Assembly (NCBI GenBank): GCA_030052745.1
Contig: JANBVO010000024.1
Span: 62,001-126,000, forward strand
Source: Pleurostoma richardsiae
Lineage: Eukaryota; Ascomycota; Sordariomycetes; Calosphaeriales; Pleurostomataceae
Length of the DNA: 64,000 nt
Direction: 5' to 3'
In this document: positions 40,081-53,926 of the stretch, piece after piece
How positions within the stretch are numbered: the first letter of the stretch is position 1
How the letters are laid out: each line of letters opens with the position of its first letter
The notes under the pieces: model-generated
Databases searched by the model: none
Seen by the model: the letters and a program-made list of their open reading frames with translations, nothing else
What the model was told of the DNA's origin: nothing
Position numbers and translations under genes: made by a program

Positions 40081-43000
40081 ATGGAGGGGTCTGCCATCGT
40101 GACTGACAACCCCCTCGATCCTCCCAGCGGTCTCTTCACCCGGCTGCGCCAGATCGTCGGATACACGTGGGATGAGTCCAAGACGCCCTTCCATTCGACC
40201 TACGACAACTGGTATGTCCCCCATGATGATGCTGGCGGCCGCCGGCTCGCAAGGCCCCCCTCACTGACGCTCCTATTCTTAGGCATGTCTTCGGGACAAG
40301 ATTCGTGTCACCGTTTTCCACGACATTGCCGCACACTCACAATGTCGCCAGCCCGTCTGCCTTCGCCAAGCTTTCATCGGGCTCAAGTCGCCTATCGCCG
40401 TCCGAGTATTCGTACATGTCGCCCTCGCAAAGCGAAGCTAGCAGCCAAGCCACGAGCCCGCCCATCTTTGTAGGGAACGTCGATAGCTCCTTCGTGGAAG
40501 AGCCGGTGGTCGCCCGCATTTCGTACCATGTGCTACGGGAGGAAAGAGCCTTCCACATCACCAACAGCCTCGCCTTGACGGCGGATCCCACCGGGGAGCA
40601 TATCGTCAAACCGCTCGACCTTGTCCGACTCAGTCCGCAACCCGGTGACCGCGGTGCCATCGTTGTTGCCATCTACCAGACCCCGGGTCCCAACTATATT
40701 CATACGCTCCTCGATTTGGGCCCTGCATTTTACTATGCTCACAAACTTGGAGAGCGGTGGGTCGCTGACCTGGAGGCCCCCCGGCCTCTGGACCCCCCCA
40801 TTAGCCTGCAAGACTTCATGGACTTTGCCATTGGTGCCACGCAGTGCCTAGAGATCATTCATCACGGGCAAGGCATTGTCCACGGCGAAATCCGCGGTGA
40901 CTCGTTCCACTTTAGCAGGGAGACGACCAAGGTCAAACTGATCTCTTTCGGGTCAGGCTTGAGATCCTTCGAGCATGGACTGACGAGCAGTGGCTGGTCG
41001 CATCTGTCCAAAGAGATAGGTGCCAAAAACAAGTTGCTCTACATAAGTCCCGAACAAACGGGCCGTATGCCGGCGGAGCCCGACACCAGGACCGACATCT
41101 ATTCGCTGGGTGTGTTGTTCTGGACACTCCTGACACAGCAGCCCGTTTTCGAGGGGGAGACACCGCTGGATATAGTCCAGGGGGTGCTAGGGCGCCGCAT
41201 ACCGAACGTGTCCACCATCCGCATGGACGTTCCGGACGTACTCGGACGGATCGTACAGAAATGTACTGCGAAGAATGTTGCGGACCGATATCAGTCAGCT
41301 AGTGGCCTCCGCCATGACCTCGTCAAGGTTCAGGAGTTCCTGTCGGAAGGGGACTGGCTGGCTCTCAAAGAATGGCAGATCGCCTCCAAGGATGTCTCTT
41401 CCTTCTTCATGCTACCAAATCTGATGATCGGCCGCGCGCAGGAGCGAGAGGTTCTCCTGAAAGTTATCGATCGGGTCGCTAAGAGTCATGCCATAAGCCA
41501 TAAGGCAGGCATAAACCGCTTTTCAGATGGCTCGACCTTATCCACAGAATTCCTCGACGGCGCAGACGCCTCCAGCGAAGGCGCAAGCTCCGAGGGCGGT
41601 CCTCGCGGTAGTGGCTCTTTTACGGCTACTATCGCCTCCGATCTCAAATCGAGAAACAGCTTGGTTCCATCTAACCTAGCTGATGACTCTCAGACGATCT
41701 CAGGGCAGACCATGTCCTCCGGACACTCCAATGGCGCCTCAGGGATTCGGATATCAAGGCCGTGGGAGCGCCACCAGTCTGTTTCCTTCGATACGAAAAG
41801 TCTTGCAGATAGTCTCAACGGAGAACGGGAGAGTTCGCGGCAAGCCGGGACGACAGACAGTAGCTCCAGCCTCTCGAAGAAGCTAGGCTCAGCTAAGTTC
41901 AGACGGCGTGGGCACTGCGAAGTCGTCACAATTGAAGGCGCAGGTGGCTTAGGAAAGAGCTGTCTTGTTCATTCAGTGCTCGCGGAGGCTAGGCGGAGGG
42001 GCTATTGCGCCACCGCAAAGTTCGACACGGCGAGGCGGACAGCCTACGGCCCACTTCTGAAGTTGTTGTCGTCGCTCTTCCGACAGGTCTGGGGAGAAAG
42101 AAATACAGAAACGCCATTCCATCAAGCCCTGAAGCAGTATGTACGCCCCATGTGGCCAATGCTCCACAAGGTCCTTGGTCTTCCGGAGTTCCTTCTCGGG
42201 CCTGTCGAGACGGTCGCCAGGTCGGGGTCTACAACATCGGGCCCAAGCCATACGAGAAGCCTAAAGGGTATGCGACGTCGGGGGTCATCCCCAGCCAGTT
42301 CAGCTCCTGGATCGTCCCATCGAAGCTCGAGGGTGTCGAACCAGATGTCGCAGGATTTCCTCCGTGCCGGTGCCTCGACCAAGTCCATCAGGCTCATGAA
42401 CACCATCCTCGACGTCCTTCGGGTCTTCACTGACCACAAGTTCATATGCTTCTCCTTGGAGGACCTACACTTCGCCGACGAGGAGTCTCTCGAGCTTATC
42501 ACGCAGATCATCGGGGCGAGGATGAAGATGGTCATCGTCATGACCTATCGGTCGGACGAGCTCTCCCCTGAAAGGGTCCAGTCAATCATTTCGCCGCCTG
42601 ATTCTGATGGTGAGTTTGCTTTCCCTGCTGATATTATGATGAAAACGTTGCTATTTTCACTATGATCTTTTGCTGCTGGCGCTATGTACCGAAAGAGACA
42701 CGTCCACTACGTCCTATGTGTGGGCATCTACACTCCTAGCCTGCCTACTCTTTCAACTTACCCATCTTGGAATAAGAACGGTGTGATCAAGAGTGCCCTA
42801 GTGGGCCGTCCTAGCCGTCGACTTTGGGCAAGTGTTGCTGGTCGAACGTTTAATGCGAATAGCAGAACTCATCTGATGAGCACGTCATTGTCTCGGTATT
42901 ACTTACACGGTCATAGATTCAAAATCCGGGGGACCGATTGTCACGCGAATCACCCTGTCACCGCTTAGCGAAGAGGAAATCGTCAAATACGTCTCGACAA

Positions 43001-46000
43001 CTCTCTGCAGGCCTCCGGAAGATATTCTTCCGCTAGCCCTGGTCATCCAGTCCAAGAGCGGTGGCAATCCATTCTATATGAGAGAAATGCTCAGTGCATG
43101 CCACCGGAAGGGAATAATATGGTACGAATACAAGAATAGCGAATGGGAGTTTGACCTGGATAAACTATTCCACGAATTCAAGGGAGAAGCCGACTATGAT
43201 GTTCTGAACACCGAGTTCATAACGCGCCGTCTCAACGAGCTGCCCCCGGCAGCGCGATCACTGTTAGCTTGGGCTGCCTTGTTGGGCCATTCTTTCTCTT
43301 TCGAGCTCATCTGCCACCTTTTGAGTGGAGAGTCCCAGTACATGGATGATCAGAACCCCCAACCGCATGCTCTCAAAACATACTCTCCACAAGATGCGGT
43401 GGCCGGTCTTCAAGCAGCCCTCCAGGCCTTCATCATAATGCCCAGCGAGACGGATGATCGGTTTCGCTTTGCGCATGATCGATACGTGCAAGCTGCCCTG
43501 GAGCTGAGGGAATGCAACAGCAACCTTTCCAAGATGCACTTCGTCATTGCTTCTACGCTTATGAAACACTACTCAAGAGATCCGAAGGCAAGAGAAGCTG
43601 CCGCAGCGCACATATGTGAAGCGGTGGATATCATTCGGCGGCATGTGCGCCATCGAGGACCATATCGCCAGGTCCTCTTTGACTGCGCAAAGACCGCAAC
43701 TGAACGAGGGGCAAGGCCAACTGCTGCCAAATTCTACACCAACGCCGTTGCTCTTTTGCAGTCCAACCCCTGGGAGGATGGTGCCGAAGACGTATCTTAC
43801 GAGGAGACCACACAGTTGTACCTGCGTGCAGCGGATTGCTGGGTCTACATGGGCAACCACGGTGCAGCAAATGCCCTGTTGGCGACAGTCTTAGCGTCTG
43901 CCAGGACACCACTGGACAAAGCCCCTGCGTCATTGTTGCAGAGCCGCATCTACGCGCAGAGCGGCGATGCTGAGGAAGCACTGGATTGCCTGAAGAGATG
44001 CCTGAAGAGCCTGGACGTCGAGTTTGATGAGACTCCGACCTTTGAGAAGTGTGACGCTGAGTTTGAGCAGCTTTCTGTCAAGATCCAGACGACAGATCGC
44101 GCAGAGATACTAAGCCCAAAGACGACTGTTAGCGACGCAGCCCTGCCATCCATCGCGACAGTCCTTGTGGAGGGTGTTAGCAATGGCTGGTGGTCTGACT
44201 GCCCTTCCTTCTATGAGCTGACCCTTACCATGGTCAAACTCCATTTCAACAAAGGGGCATATCCCCAGTCGGGAATGGGGTTTTTGTATCTTGCGATGAT
44301 TGCCCTCTCCCGCTTCACCATGGTTCAGTTTGCTGCCGATCTGAGCAGCATATGCTTGGACTTGATAGATCAGTCGCATGACCCCTTTCCCACGGCTAAG
44401 GCCTACATGATCTACGCGAACTTCGTCGGGCACATTCAATGGCCCATCGGTTCAGCTGTAAACCAGCTGGAGGGTTCTGTCGAATATGCAGCTGCGGCAG
44501 GAGACCGGATCTCCTCCATCCTCAGCTTCGGCCTCTTGGCTCAGCTGAAATTCTTCGCCAGTGAGAATTACGCCGATCTTGAGGCTTTCTGTCAGTTTGG
44601 ATGCGAAATTCCGAATTGGCACCAGGACTCCCGTGGTGCTGTTTTCCTAATAGGGGTAAGGCAGGTGTGCCGGGCGTTGCAGGGGAAGACGCGGATCTCG
44701 GACGCAAATGAAGTGATGAGTGATGACCAACACAATGCCAATGCATACAAAGCCTGGCTGAAATCCAACACGAACAATGGGGGTCGATCCGTCTTGTTTT
44801 ACGAGACCTTGGAGATGGTACCGTTGTTCCTGTACGGCCATTACGAACGGGCGGTCGAATTGGGGAGGTCCTGCCTAGCTGGTGAGCATCTTATATGGTC
44901 GGCAAGAAACACACGGCTCGTCATGGTGCTTTACGGCCTCTCTGTGGCCGGCATGGTTATCAAGCGCAAACACGATCCGCGAACAGCAGTGGAAGATTTG
45001 GAAGGCCAGGTCAAGCAGACCATCGAGGAGCTGGAGATGTTGAATAAAAAGATCAAGGACTGGGAGGTCATCACTGATGTGAACTACGCCCCTTGGTCAA
45101 AGATGCTCGAGGGTCAAATCTTCGATCTGAGAGGCGATCATGGCTCAGCTGTGAGCGAATACGAACAAGGTCTCGATGCGGCGGCGGAGAACAATTTCAT
45201 GTTCGAGGAAGCGTTAGGCAATTATCTGATGGCAGGTGTCTTCATCCGCAAGTCAGCAAGACGATCTGCAATCTCTGCCCTCAGGGAAGCCGTCAGCCTC
45301 TATCGTCAACTCGGTGCAAACGGCGTCGCCGATCGGATTGAGTTTGAACACAGTCTACTGCTCCATGGCCCTACCCGGAACCCTAGGACCGCCGAGGCTG
45401 GCGTACAGACCGATTTTGCCGGCGATGCGGCACCCGTGCAGTATCGTACAGTTGATGGCGAGGTGGACGAAGCCCAGCAAGCAGCACAGGCAGGCATGGT
45501 CGAGCTTAAGGGCCAGCGTTTGGGAGAATGGCGAGGGTCTATGCAGCCAGTCGAAGGTGGTAATCTCCCAGCGCTTGATATCATCGACCTCCATACGATT
45601 CTGGTCTCTTCTCAAGTCATATCGTCCGTCCTCAAAGTCGACGATCTCCTCAAAACCATGTGCGACGTCATTCTGCAGACTTGTGGTGGTTCTGCAACCA
45701 TGGCTGCGATCGTGGTTCAGGAAGAAGATCAGTCGGGGTGGTGCGTTGCTGCGAGTGGCGATCCGGAGAGACGTGCGTCGACCCATGTGCCCCGAGACCC
45801 CCTGAGCGGGACATCACTCGTCGCCGAGAATGTTGTCCTATACTGCACTCGCTTCCGAGAGGTCGTCTTCATCGCCGATATCTTGACAGATGAGCGGTTT
45901 GGCAACGTTGCCGAATGTTGGCTCAAGAAGAACCCGCTGAGCAAAGCGATCATCGCAATGCCCATTGGTCATGGATCCAATCCTCTCCTTGGTGTCCTCT

Positions 46001-48027
46001 ACCTTGAGGGTATGCCTCATTCATTCACCGACCGCAATGTCAGTGTGCTTCAACTCCTCGTCAACCAGATCGGCATCAGCTACTCGAATGCCCTTTCTTT
46101 GAAGGCTATCGAGAAGGTTTCAGCGGAGAATGTCAGCATGGTTGCCCTACAAAAGCGTGCCCTCGCGAAAGCCATTCAGGCGGAAGCCAAGGCGAAGGCA
46201 GCTGAAGCAGAGGCGAAACGCAATGTCAAGCTTGCGGAGGAAGCTGCCAAGGCTAAAGCCATCTTCCTCGCAAACGTCTCTCATGAGCTCAGGACCCCTC
46301 TCAACGGGGTTATCGGCAACTCCGAACTTCTTCGCGACAGCAACCTCAACAAGGACCAGTTGGAGATGGCAGACTCCATTCGTGTCTCCGCTGATCTGCT
46401 CTTGACCGTCATCAACGACATTTTGGACTTCTCCAAGATGGAAGCAGACAAGATGACGTTGTATATCATCGCCTTCAATCCGGAGGAGATGGTCCGAGAA
46501 GTTGTTCGAGCAGTTTCCTACAGCAATCGAGAGAAGACGTCCAAGAAGAATGTCAAGATCATCCAAGACATCAACCTTCCTCCGATGCTGATTTACGGGG
46601 ACCCGATTCGCTTACATCAAGTCATGGGCAACCTGATAGGGAACAGTCTCAAGTTCACCGAGGATGGATCCATCACCATTGGCGCCAAAATCGACAGTGA
46701 CACGGACGAGAAGGCGACTCTGACGTTTTGGGTCAAAGATACGGGCATAGGTATCCCGCCGCGGCAGTTGGCGAAGTTGTTCCAGCCTTTCAGCCAGGCG
46801 GACGCAAGCACGGCCAGAAAGTATGGCGGCAGCGGACTCGGCCTCAGCATATGCAAGTCCCTAATCGAGACAATGATGAAGGGCAAGATACAACTGGAGA
46901 GCCAGGAGAACGTCGGGACAACAGCATGGTTCACTGTTACCTTCGATAAAGCCAAACCCGAAGTGATAGCTGGCGACGCCCAACACCCAGCATTACCTGC
47001 TGCGCCTCCCTCCAGTCGCTCGAGGGCGCCGTCTAACGGCGCTACTAGCGAGCCTGAGCCTTCCTCGAACCCGTACGTGGATCTACACCTGATACCGAGG
47101 GAAAGGCTACGAATATGTATCGCCGAAGACAATCTCATCAACCAAAAGATTGCGATACAGTATGTCCTGCGACTGGGATACTCCCGGGTCGACGCCTATG
47201 ACAACGGTTTGAAGGCGGTCGAGGGACTGCGGCAGAAGGCGAAAGAAGGCGACCCATACCACGTCATCCTGATGGATGTCCAGATGCCGGTGTTGGATGG
47301 CTACGAAGCGACCAAGCTCATACGCAAGGATCCGATCGAGGCGGTACGGAAAGTCCTCGTCATTGCAATGACAGCTTCGGCGATCCAGGGTGACCGGGAG
47401 AAGTGCCTAGCGGCGGGCATGAACGATTATTTGGCCAAGCCTGTCCGATCAGACGTGCTGAAGAGGAAACTAGACACCTACACGGGTGCTCAGGCAAGTC
47501 TGGCAGCATCCACGAGCGTTGCTCACTCGGCCACACGGTATCAGCACTCTCCTGGTCCCGAGAGTGACCGCCAACAGCACAACACAGGTGCGACGCCTTC
47601 TCACACGCCTTCTCCATCACTCAGCAGGAGTGGCGACTCGAGTGCTACGTCGGTGACAGTGCCCATCCGAGACAGTGCCGCGTGTAGCACTCCCTCAGAG
47701 CTCCGCCCTACCCCGAGTCAGGCATCGAGCGACAGCCGGCTGTCGGACGCAGGATCCATCGGGGAGACCACTTCTGCGAAGCGCCAGCCTAGGAAGCTGA
47801 CGAAGGCCAGAAACGGGGAGCCCAGCACGGAAAAGCTGGCCGTGGAGAAGCCCAAGGCTGTCCTACAGAAGAGAAACACGCAGAGGCGCGGGAGCGTTAT
47901 TCTTGAGGGGAACGAGTCTGCGGATAGCCTGCCGCCCGGCTCCAAGAAACCGGCTGACGGGCTGAGGAGCTTCAGTTTTGGCTCATCGCTGAGCTCCGGC
48001 AGCAAGGAGAAGCTGGGCCAGGAGTAA
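40081..48027 (+). CDS. Giant hybrid histidine kinase (Phk/Mak-type, group X-like)
   Basis: Three exons: 40081-40211, 40283-42609 and 42917-48027; 2,522 residues. Domains in order: degenerate Ser/Thr-kinase-like domain (about 117-395); AAA-type ATPase with P-loop GAGGLGKS (596-603) and LxPLxEEEI/GGNPFYMREM blocks; long helical repeat region (about 1000-1640); GAF (about 1735-1885); Ala/Lys coiled coil; HisKA with phospho-acceptor His1942 (NVSHELRTP); HATPase with Asn2062, DTGIGIPP and GSGLGLSI; receiver (2217-2338) with Asp2273 (LMDVQMP); disordered Ser/Pro tail. It resembles S. pombe Mak/Phk kinases, which feed peroxide stress signals through a phosphotransfer protein. The kinase-like part looks dead: HRD is replaced by HGE (244-246) and the DFG Asp by Ser265. 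The two-component part has all key residues. The 307-base intron 2 restores frame (G|AT). Confidence 0.95.
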
Positions 48028-48762
48028 CCTGTCTCGTCCCACTCCCTCGTCGTCGCTATCGCAAGCCCAGGCCCAGGACACCTACTGTTATATAGCGGGC
48101 GGTCTAACGTCTTCGCATCATCATCAACGTCCATCACTCCCCATCTCCTTTCTCCGCTATGACTAGGGCTTTGTATTTGCATTCGGGATCGGTTCATCTG
48201 CATTTATGTCTTTACTATCTATTTGCCGCCGAAGTTGTCTTTATCTCGCCGGAACCTCCCTCTTCTTAGACGCGGAATGGGAAACAATACCCAGGGCTAT
48301 CGCATTTCTTCTTTCTCTTTTCACTTGCATTCGGTAGAGCCAGGGCCCAGGTTGGCTGGCACGGGACTGACGGACTTGTTTGGTCCTTTTTTTTTGGCGG
48401 GCAGGGCAAAGGGGTCGGACGGGCCGGACGAAATCATCACGTCTTTTTTTTCCTACATGGGCCTTTTGATGAGGGACGGGACACTTGCGATGCTTCTGGC
48501 TTGCCTGGTATTTTTCAAGTGGGTTTGAACGCCTGTTTCAAGTACGGTGATGGGGCCGAGACAAGATCTCCAGACGGATTCGTGTAGTTCTACATCGTCA
48601 CGCGCAAGGGATAGAGCAGGATCGTGTCTGACCGGCCCGTCTGGGCTCCTCAAATCAAGTGTGTTGCTATTCGCACCATGCCTCGGTAGTATTAGCAGTA
48701 CATCTTTAAGAGAAGTGACATGTTCTACAGAGGCCGTTCTTGATTTCGCCCTTGTGTTTAGA

Positions 48763-48830
48763 GTTGGGTAAGTTAGGAGTAGGAAAGTTAGGTGTAGGTA
48801 CGTTAGGAGGTAGGTAGGTTGGGAGGTAGC
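48763..48830. repeat. GTTAGG/GGTAGG repeat run
   Basis: About 68 bases made of degenerate GTTAGG, GGTAGG and GTAGGTA units, in the 3' flank of the kinase gene. It is the reverse-complement sense of the CCTACC repeats found elsewhere in the window. Confidence 0.7.
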
Positions 48831-51800
48831 GAGGCTGGGAAGTACAGTGAGGGAATTGGAAGAGCACGTAGTTCACGGTGCAGAAGAGGGCAAGTTCACT
48901 GAAATCAGGGACTCGACGACGGCGCCTGGTAAATGAGTTGTGTCTACTCCCACGAGAGCCGGACCTTCGCCATGGTGTTATGCCGCAACGCTTCCATTGC
49001 AGCGCTGAGTGAAAAACCAACGAGTTAGCTGTACGCGGGGCCGACAGACAGGGTCGAGTCTGTCGAAGTGAGGTGGCTGGTGAGCACCATCCCCATCACC
49101 CAGAAAACTTCCTCACGTTAAGCGAGCCACCCGCATGCAACAGTTATCACCGGCGGGTCCGATAGTTATGGCCGGCGGCTTCGATGACGATGCAAGGACC
49201 ACCGAGTGCGCTCTAAATCACAGAGCTAGAGCAAGATCTGCTCCGCTCGGTTATCAGGCAAAAGCGTGGGAACATCGCGCGGGGACTTTTAATCTCCAAC
49301 AGGCGGTCACATCGCAGCTTCCCGCCTGGCTTCTCTCGTTGCGTTAGTCTCGGAACGTCCGCCGGTGTGCGCGCGCGGGCGGCGACCCCCCCTTGAAGGG
49401 CCCCCCGATCGGCGCTCTGCTGCGTTGGAACATTCCATGACGGGGCGGATCCTTTCTCATGAGGGACTAGGCCGGCCGCAGGCCGAGAGGAGACGGTGAG
49501 GAGGAGTGGCCAGGAGACACCGGTGCTATGCCATCATACGCAAGCAACGTAGTCAGCAGGCACCGCGTCTTGGAAGAAGCAAGGAGGGCACGGTGGTTGG
49601 AGGGGGGCCTCTCCCCCAATCCGCGCCTCGCGGTGCGTGGGTGCGATGCCGAAGGGAGGTGTGGCTTGAGTCATCTGGGCGATCCGCTGTGCCACAGGGA
49701 GCAAGCAGTGCGCCAGGCAGAGTTCCTTGCTTTGTCTAGAAGGGAGACTCGAAGGTGATCGGCAGACGCCATCGACAGCGCCAGCGTGCTCGCCACATGA
49801 AGTCCACATGTCGGCCAGGTGTCGACAGCGTGCGCGAGCACGACGATCCCTTCTTGCTCCTCTTGCTTTTTCTCCGCGGCCCTGCGGCCGTCGGGAAGAG
49901 GGGGCCGACGTGAGTATTGCAGAGGGGCAAGCCACCGCTGAGACTAGAGGTGATCGACACTGCACCTGCTCGTAATGGCGTCAAGCCACAAGAGGAGTCT
50001 CCGACGTCCCTTGATCATCTGTGGCCAGGGCGGGAAGGAGGTGCTCGCGTACCGAGCGATGACGACGGAATCGAAGGCCGAACGAATCCCGGATCCGCTG
50101 GGGGGCCCGTCGACTTAGCCCAGGGCATTCAATATCATACCAAGATGAGGTTCTAAGGAGCAAGCAGGGCGCGGAACATCGGGCGGCGCGATAATCTCGA
50201 GGCATGCTCGGGGGGAGCCGGTCTGGACTTGGTCTTCTCGCTTTCTCGACCTTAGGTGGTGTCTAAAGCTAGGTGCTGAGATTGTGCAGCTGAGGTTACA
50301 GGGCCGCGGAAGATTAATATGCGACCCTTGGTCATAATACATTACACCGAATGGTTCGGAAGATCGTGAGGCGATTTGGCGGTTACACCGTGTGATGTAA
50401 GTCGGGCATGTCCGCGGCGAACACGGCTGCTAAAGGACAAGAAGGAGACCGCCATCACTTCGGGTACCCAGTATCGCGAGACCTTTTTGGCACAGAGCCC
50501 AAGACTCGACGGAGGTCCCTTGCCAGGTTGTGGTCGCAATATCCACCTAGCGCACAGCACACAACTTTGCTGCACTCGAGGACCCACGCATGCAGAGCTG
50601 GCTGCACGTCGTCAATAGAATCATGTTGGTTGCGCAATGGCTGCGGGCGAGCCTGTCAACAGGACAGGGTTGGGCCCTGAAGGCGCTGGTGCTGACTCTT
50701 CTGTCACGATAGCGGCTATGTCGAATCGAGTCGTGCATGGCGCTCTTGTTTTCGGTATTACGGAACAGCGAGTCCCCTGGAGGTCAGACGGACAGCAATG
50801 GTAGGTGACGGGTGAGCAACTCGCAAACCTGGAGGGAGACGTCACCGAGTCTCCTCAAAGCGTGCTGCTGGCGTTCGACGGCCTCTCCCCCTATATCCGG
50901 ATAGCTGTCTTTGACATGAGCAGGCCCAGCCACTTCCAAGGATCAGACTTGATACTCCGCACTCGCCTGCACCTAAGGCACGAGGTCTGCTGAAAGCCAG
51001 GTGGCATGCCACTGTCTAGTCTATCGCGAGCTTGTTAGCGCAGATCGAGGCTCTCCAATTGCGAACATGGGCCAAAAGGATGCCAGCTGGGATAGGCCCG
51101 CATGCACTCCTCGGGCCTTTGCTGAGACCAGAGTTGACCACTGCGTCCCGGAAGTCCGATCATCTCTCTTGCTCGGGCTTCGAGAAGCTCGTTCGAAGCT
51201 AACTTTGCACTCCTTTACTGCTTCTTAATCCGCCGTAGGTAAGTTACCGGAGGCGCACAAATGTTCCGGAGAATGTCGGCACGATTGAGCTCCTGCGGCA
51301 AAAGACAAGGCACAGAGGGACCCAACATACTAAGACTCCGTCTTTCTAGCGGCTCAACCACCCTCGAGTCGCGGGTCCATCGCGGCCGCTAAATCGATGA
51401 GCAGTGCGATTCCTCTGCCGTTCGCGCCTAAAGCGACGGCGAAATCTAAGTGACCGCTCATTGTGTCCTTTGTATTCCGCACGGGAATTTGCCTCCCCCA
51501 CTAGCGATCTTGACCATGGTCACTGTCCGTGAAACGGTTGGACGACTGCCAGGTCGCCTTGCGCTCTCTAACCCTAGAAGATCCCACCGATGAGCGGAGA
51601 TACTTACACCGACACTCCACAAGGAGTCCGGCCGGGATGCAGGCTGCGTCTTAGCCTAGCCACAAATTCCCATGCTGCTGCACAGGTGAAAGCGAGTGAT
51701 TTCGGCGTGCATTGTGGCGTAGCGCCGGCGCTGTCCACTATAGCATCCTGCGGCTTTGGCAGATCGGTCCAGAGGCAGGCCGACGGGTTGTCTTTTCCAG

Positions 51801-53755
51801 CCGCAAGTTCCTAAGCGGCTGGGCTGTTTCGCTCACCAGCGATAACCCCGTCGCTTCCACTGAGGCTTACTGAGTAGACAAGTGATTAAGAGAAAACGGG
51901 CTTACCGCTGCCGTTGAAGCTGCTGCGGGGGCGGAGGTCACAACAATGCTTTCGTCGTCATCCAGTAAGGTGTGGCCTCCAGTGAATCAAGGGATCGAAA
52001 GCGAGTTGTTTCAGATGGGCTCTTGATCCGGTTTAGCCCTCCCACCAGACAGGGGTCCAGTCGCTGCGTGGAAGCATCAAGCCACAGATTCGGGGGGGGA
52101 CCCTGGCAAAGGGCAGAGACGCTACATACGGATTCGGCCCAGACGTTGCAGCCGCGGCGATTGGCTCACCCTCGATCAGATCGACCACCCCATTTCCTGA
52201 ACCCCGGACGCTGCTAGTGAGTGGCTCGTCTGTGGTTTCCAGGGCTCGATTTGCGCTTGCTTCTTCCGGCAAGAGACGGACGGCGAAAGGTCATCTAGCT
52301 GACAGCTGTTTTGAAGGGACAACGGTGGACTTGAGACAAGCGACGTCACACGAGCAGATATCCTGTCGACCGTCAAATGGAGGACGACGCTCACAGTTTG
52401 CGGAGATGATGATGAAATATGGCAGTCACGGTAGCCAGGCTGCTAGGCCGCCCTGCCAAGGGCCGGCTCTGTGCGAAGTTTAGGTGTCTATCCCGATTCA
52501 GCACTTCCACGCGTGCGTGAACTGGGGTGCTGCGCATGTGGATGCAAAGAATGTGGCACGAGCGGGGCTTCTGCGGCCACGCAGAGACCTGGCCGCAAGG
52601 ACTTCGCCTACGCTTGTAACGTGTCCGGTGCAGGTAGCAGATGGTCTTTGTTGAGCAACATCTTGGGTCTCAGGAGAAGATTTCCCAATCCTCTGCAGCC
52701 GGGAGATAGCGAGAGGTCAGAGCAGCAAGAACATCGTGGGATCTTTTGTCTGCGCTTCGGACTCGGGAGAATCCCCTCGGATGCGAAAGGAAGTAGAGTA
52801 AGGTAGCAGGTGAATAGGGGATGGAAGGCGGTTGCCAATGTCAACAAGATGACTGGCATGCATCGGGTCTGCAGCTCGACGAAGACCAGACTGAGACAGT
52901 GAGTGCATGTACCGGTACGCATGCAAGTACCAGAGCGGTTCGGGAGTTCGTCTCCAAACGTGGAAGGCACGGCCGCTGCAAACCGTCACCGGTGAGCAGA
53001 TTTTCAGATCGAAGAGCAAGCAAGATGCGGGTCATAACATGTACATCAAGGCCGAGAGGAGAAAGCTCGAACCCGCAGTTGGTCCGTTGTCCCGCCGTAC
53101 TGCGCGAAGCCGTCCGTGCAGGCTTACAGGAGGCAGGTACCAACGGGTACACGCCGGCAGGCAGCAGGTTGGACATAGAACCTAGTACCTGAGAAGTATT
53201 TCCCCGTCACAAGCGAACTGTCCCATCCGGAGCAGTTCGAGCCAGAAAGACTCCGAGTCTGGTTGCGACCTTGTCTTTGCGGCCCTTCGTTTCCACAGCT
53301 AGGTAAGGTACCCACCTGTAAAAGCAGTGCTGCACCCTGTCCCCAACTGGAGGTACCTGGACAGGACGCATTGCCAGATGTGACAGGGCGTGGTCCATCA
53401 GACGAACGCCGTTAGATCAGCCAGAGCTTCTCCGTCCTACTATGTAGGGATTTGACTGCAGGGAGCAGTTTGATGAGCCAAGGAGAGCAAGGAGGCCCGT
53501 CACAGAAACGGTTGTTTTGTTTGGAAGGCGCCGCCGGATAGAGCTTCCTTTCGCAGAAAAGCCAGAGACTTTCAGCAGCAGAGGTCTCAAGCCTGCAATC
53601 TTAGCAGCAGCATCCGGCATCCCTTGAATGCAGGCACCGGTTCCAGGCGCCACCGCGCGGCAGAGCTTCCTTTGTTATTGAGAGGCGGCGCTTCATTTCG
53701 CTGGTTACCTCGCCTAAAGCACGGCCCACAGACGCGGGAACTCCGCCAGAGGCAA

Positions 53756-53926
53756 GGTACCTAAAGTACCCACCTTATGTACCTCAGCTGGTTATGTACG
53801 ACTGTCGTGGACAGCATTACGGCATTCAGTTGAAGGAAGGAAAAGCGAGAGTGAAATTGATAGATGCCTGCCTACCTAGGTACCTTACCTGAGGTAGGTG
53901 CCTACCACTATACCTGGTATCTTACC
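53756..53926. repeat. GGTACC/CCTACC repeat with imperfect hairpin
   Basis: Scattered GGTACC, TGTACC and CCTACC units, ending in a segment (about 53870-53905) that can fold back: left arm GGTACCTTACC, right arm GGTAGGTGCC. Pairing is about 10 bp and imperfect. Confidence 0.55.

Noticed and set aside
42684-42968. Open frame inside the kinase region
   Set aside because: It lies mostly in the 307-base intron 2; splicing across it restores the ATPase domain frame exactly.
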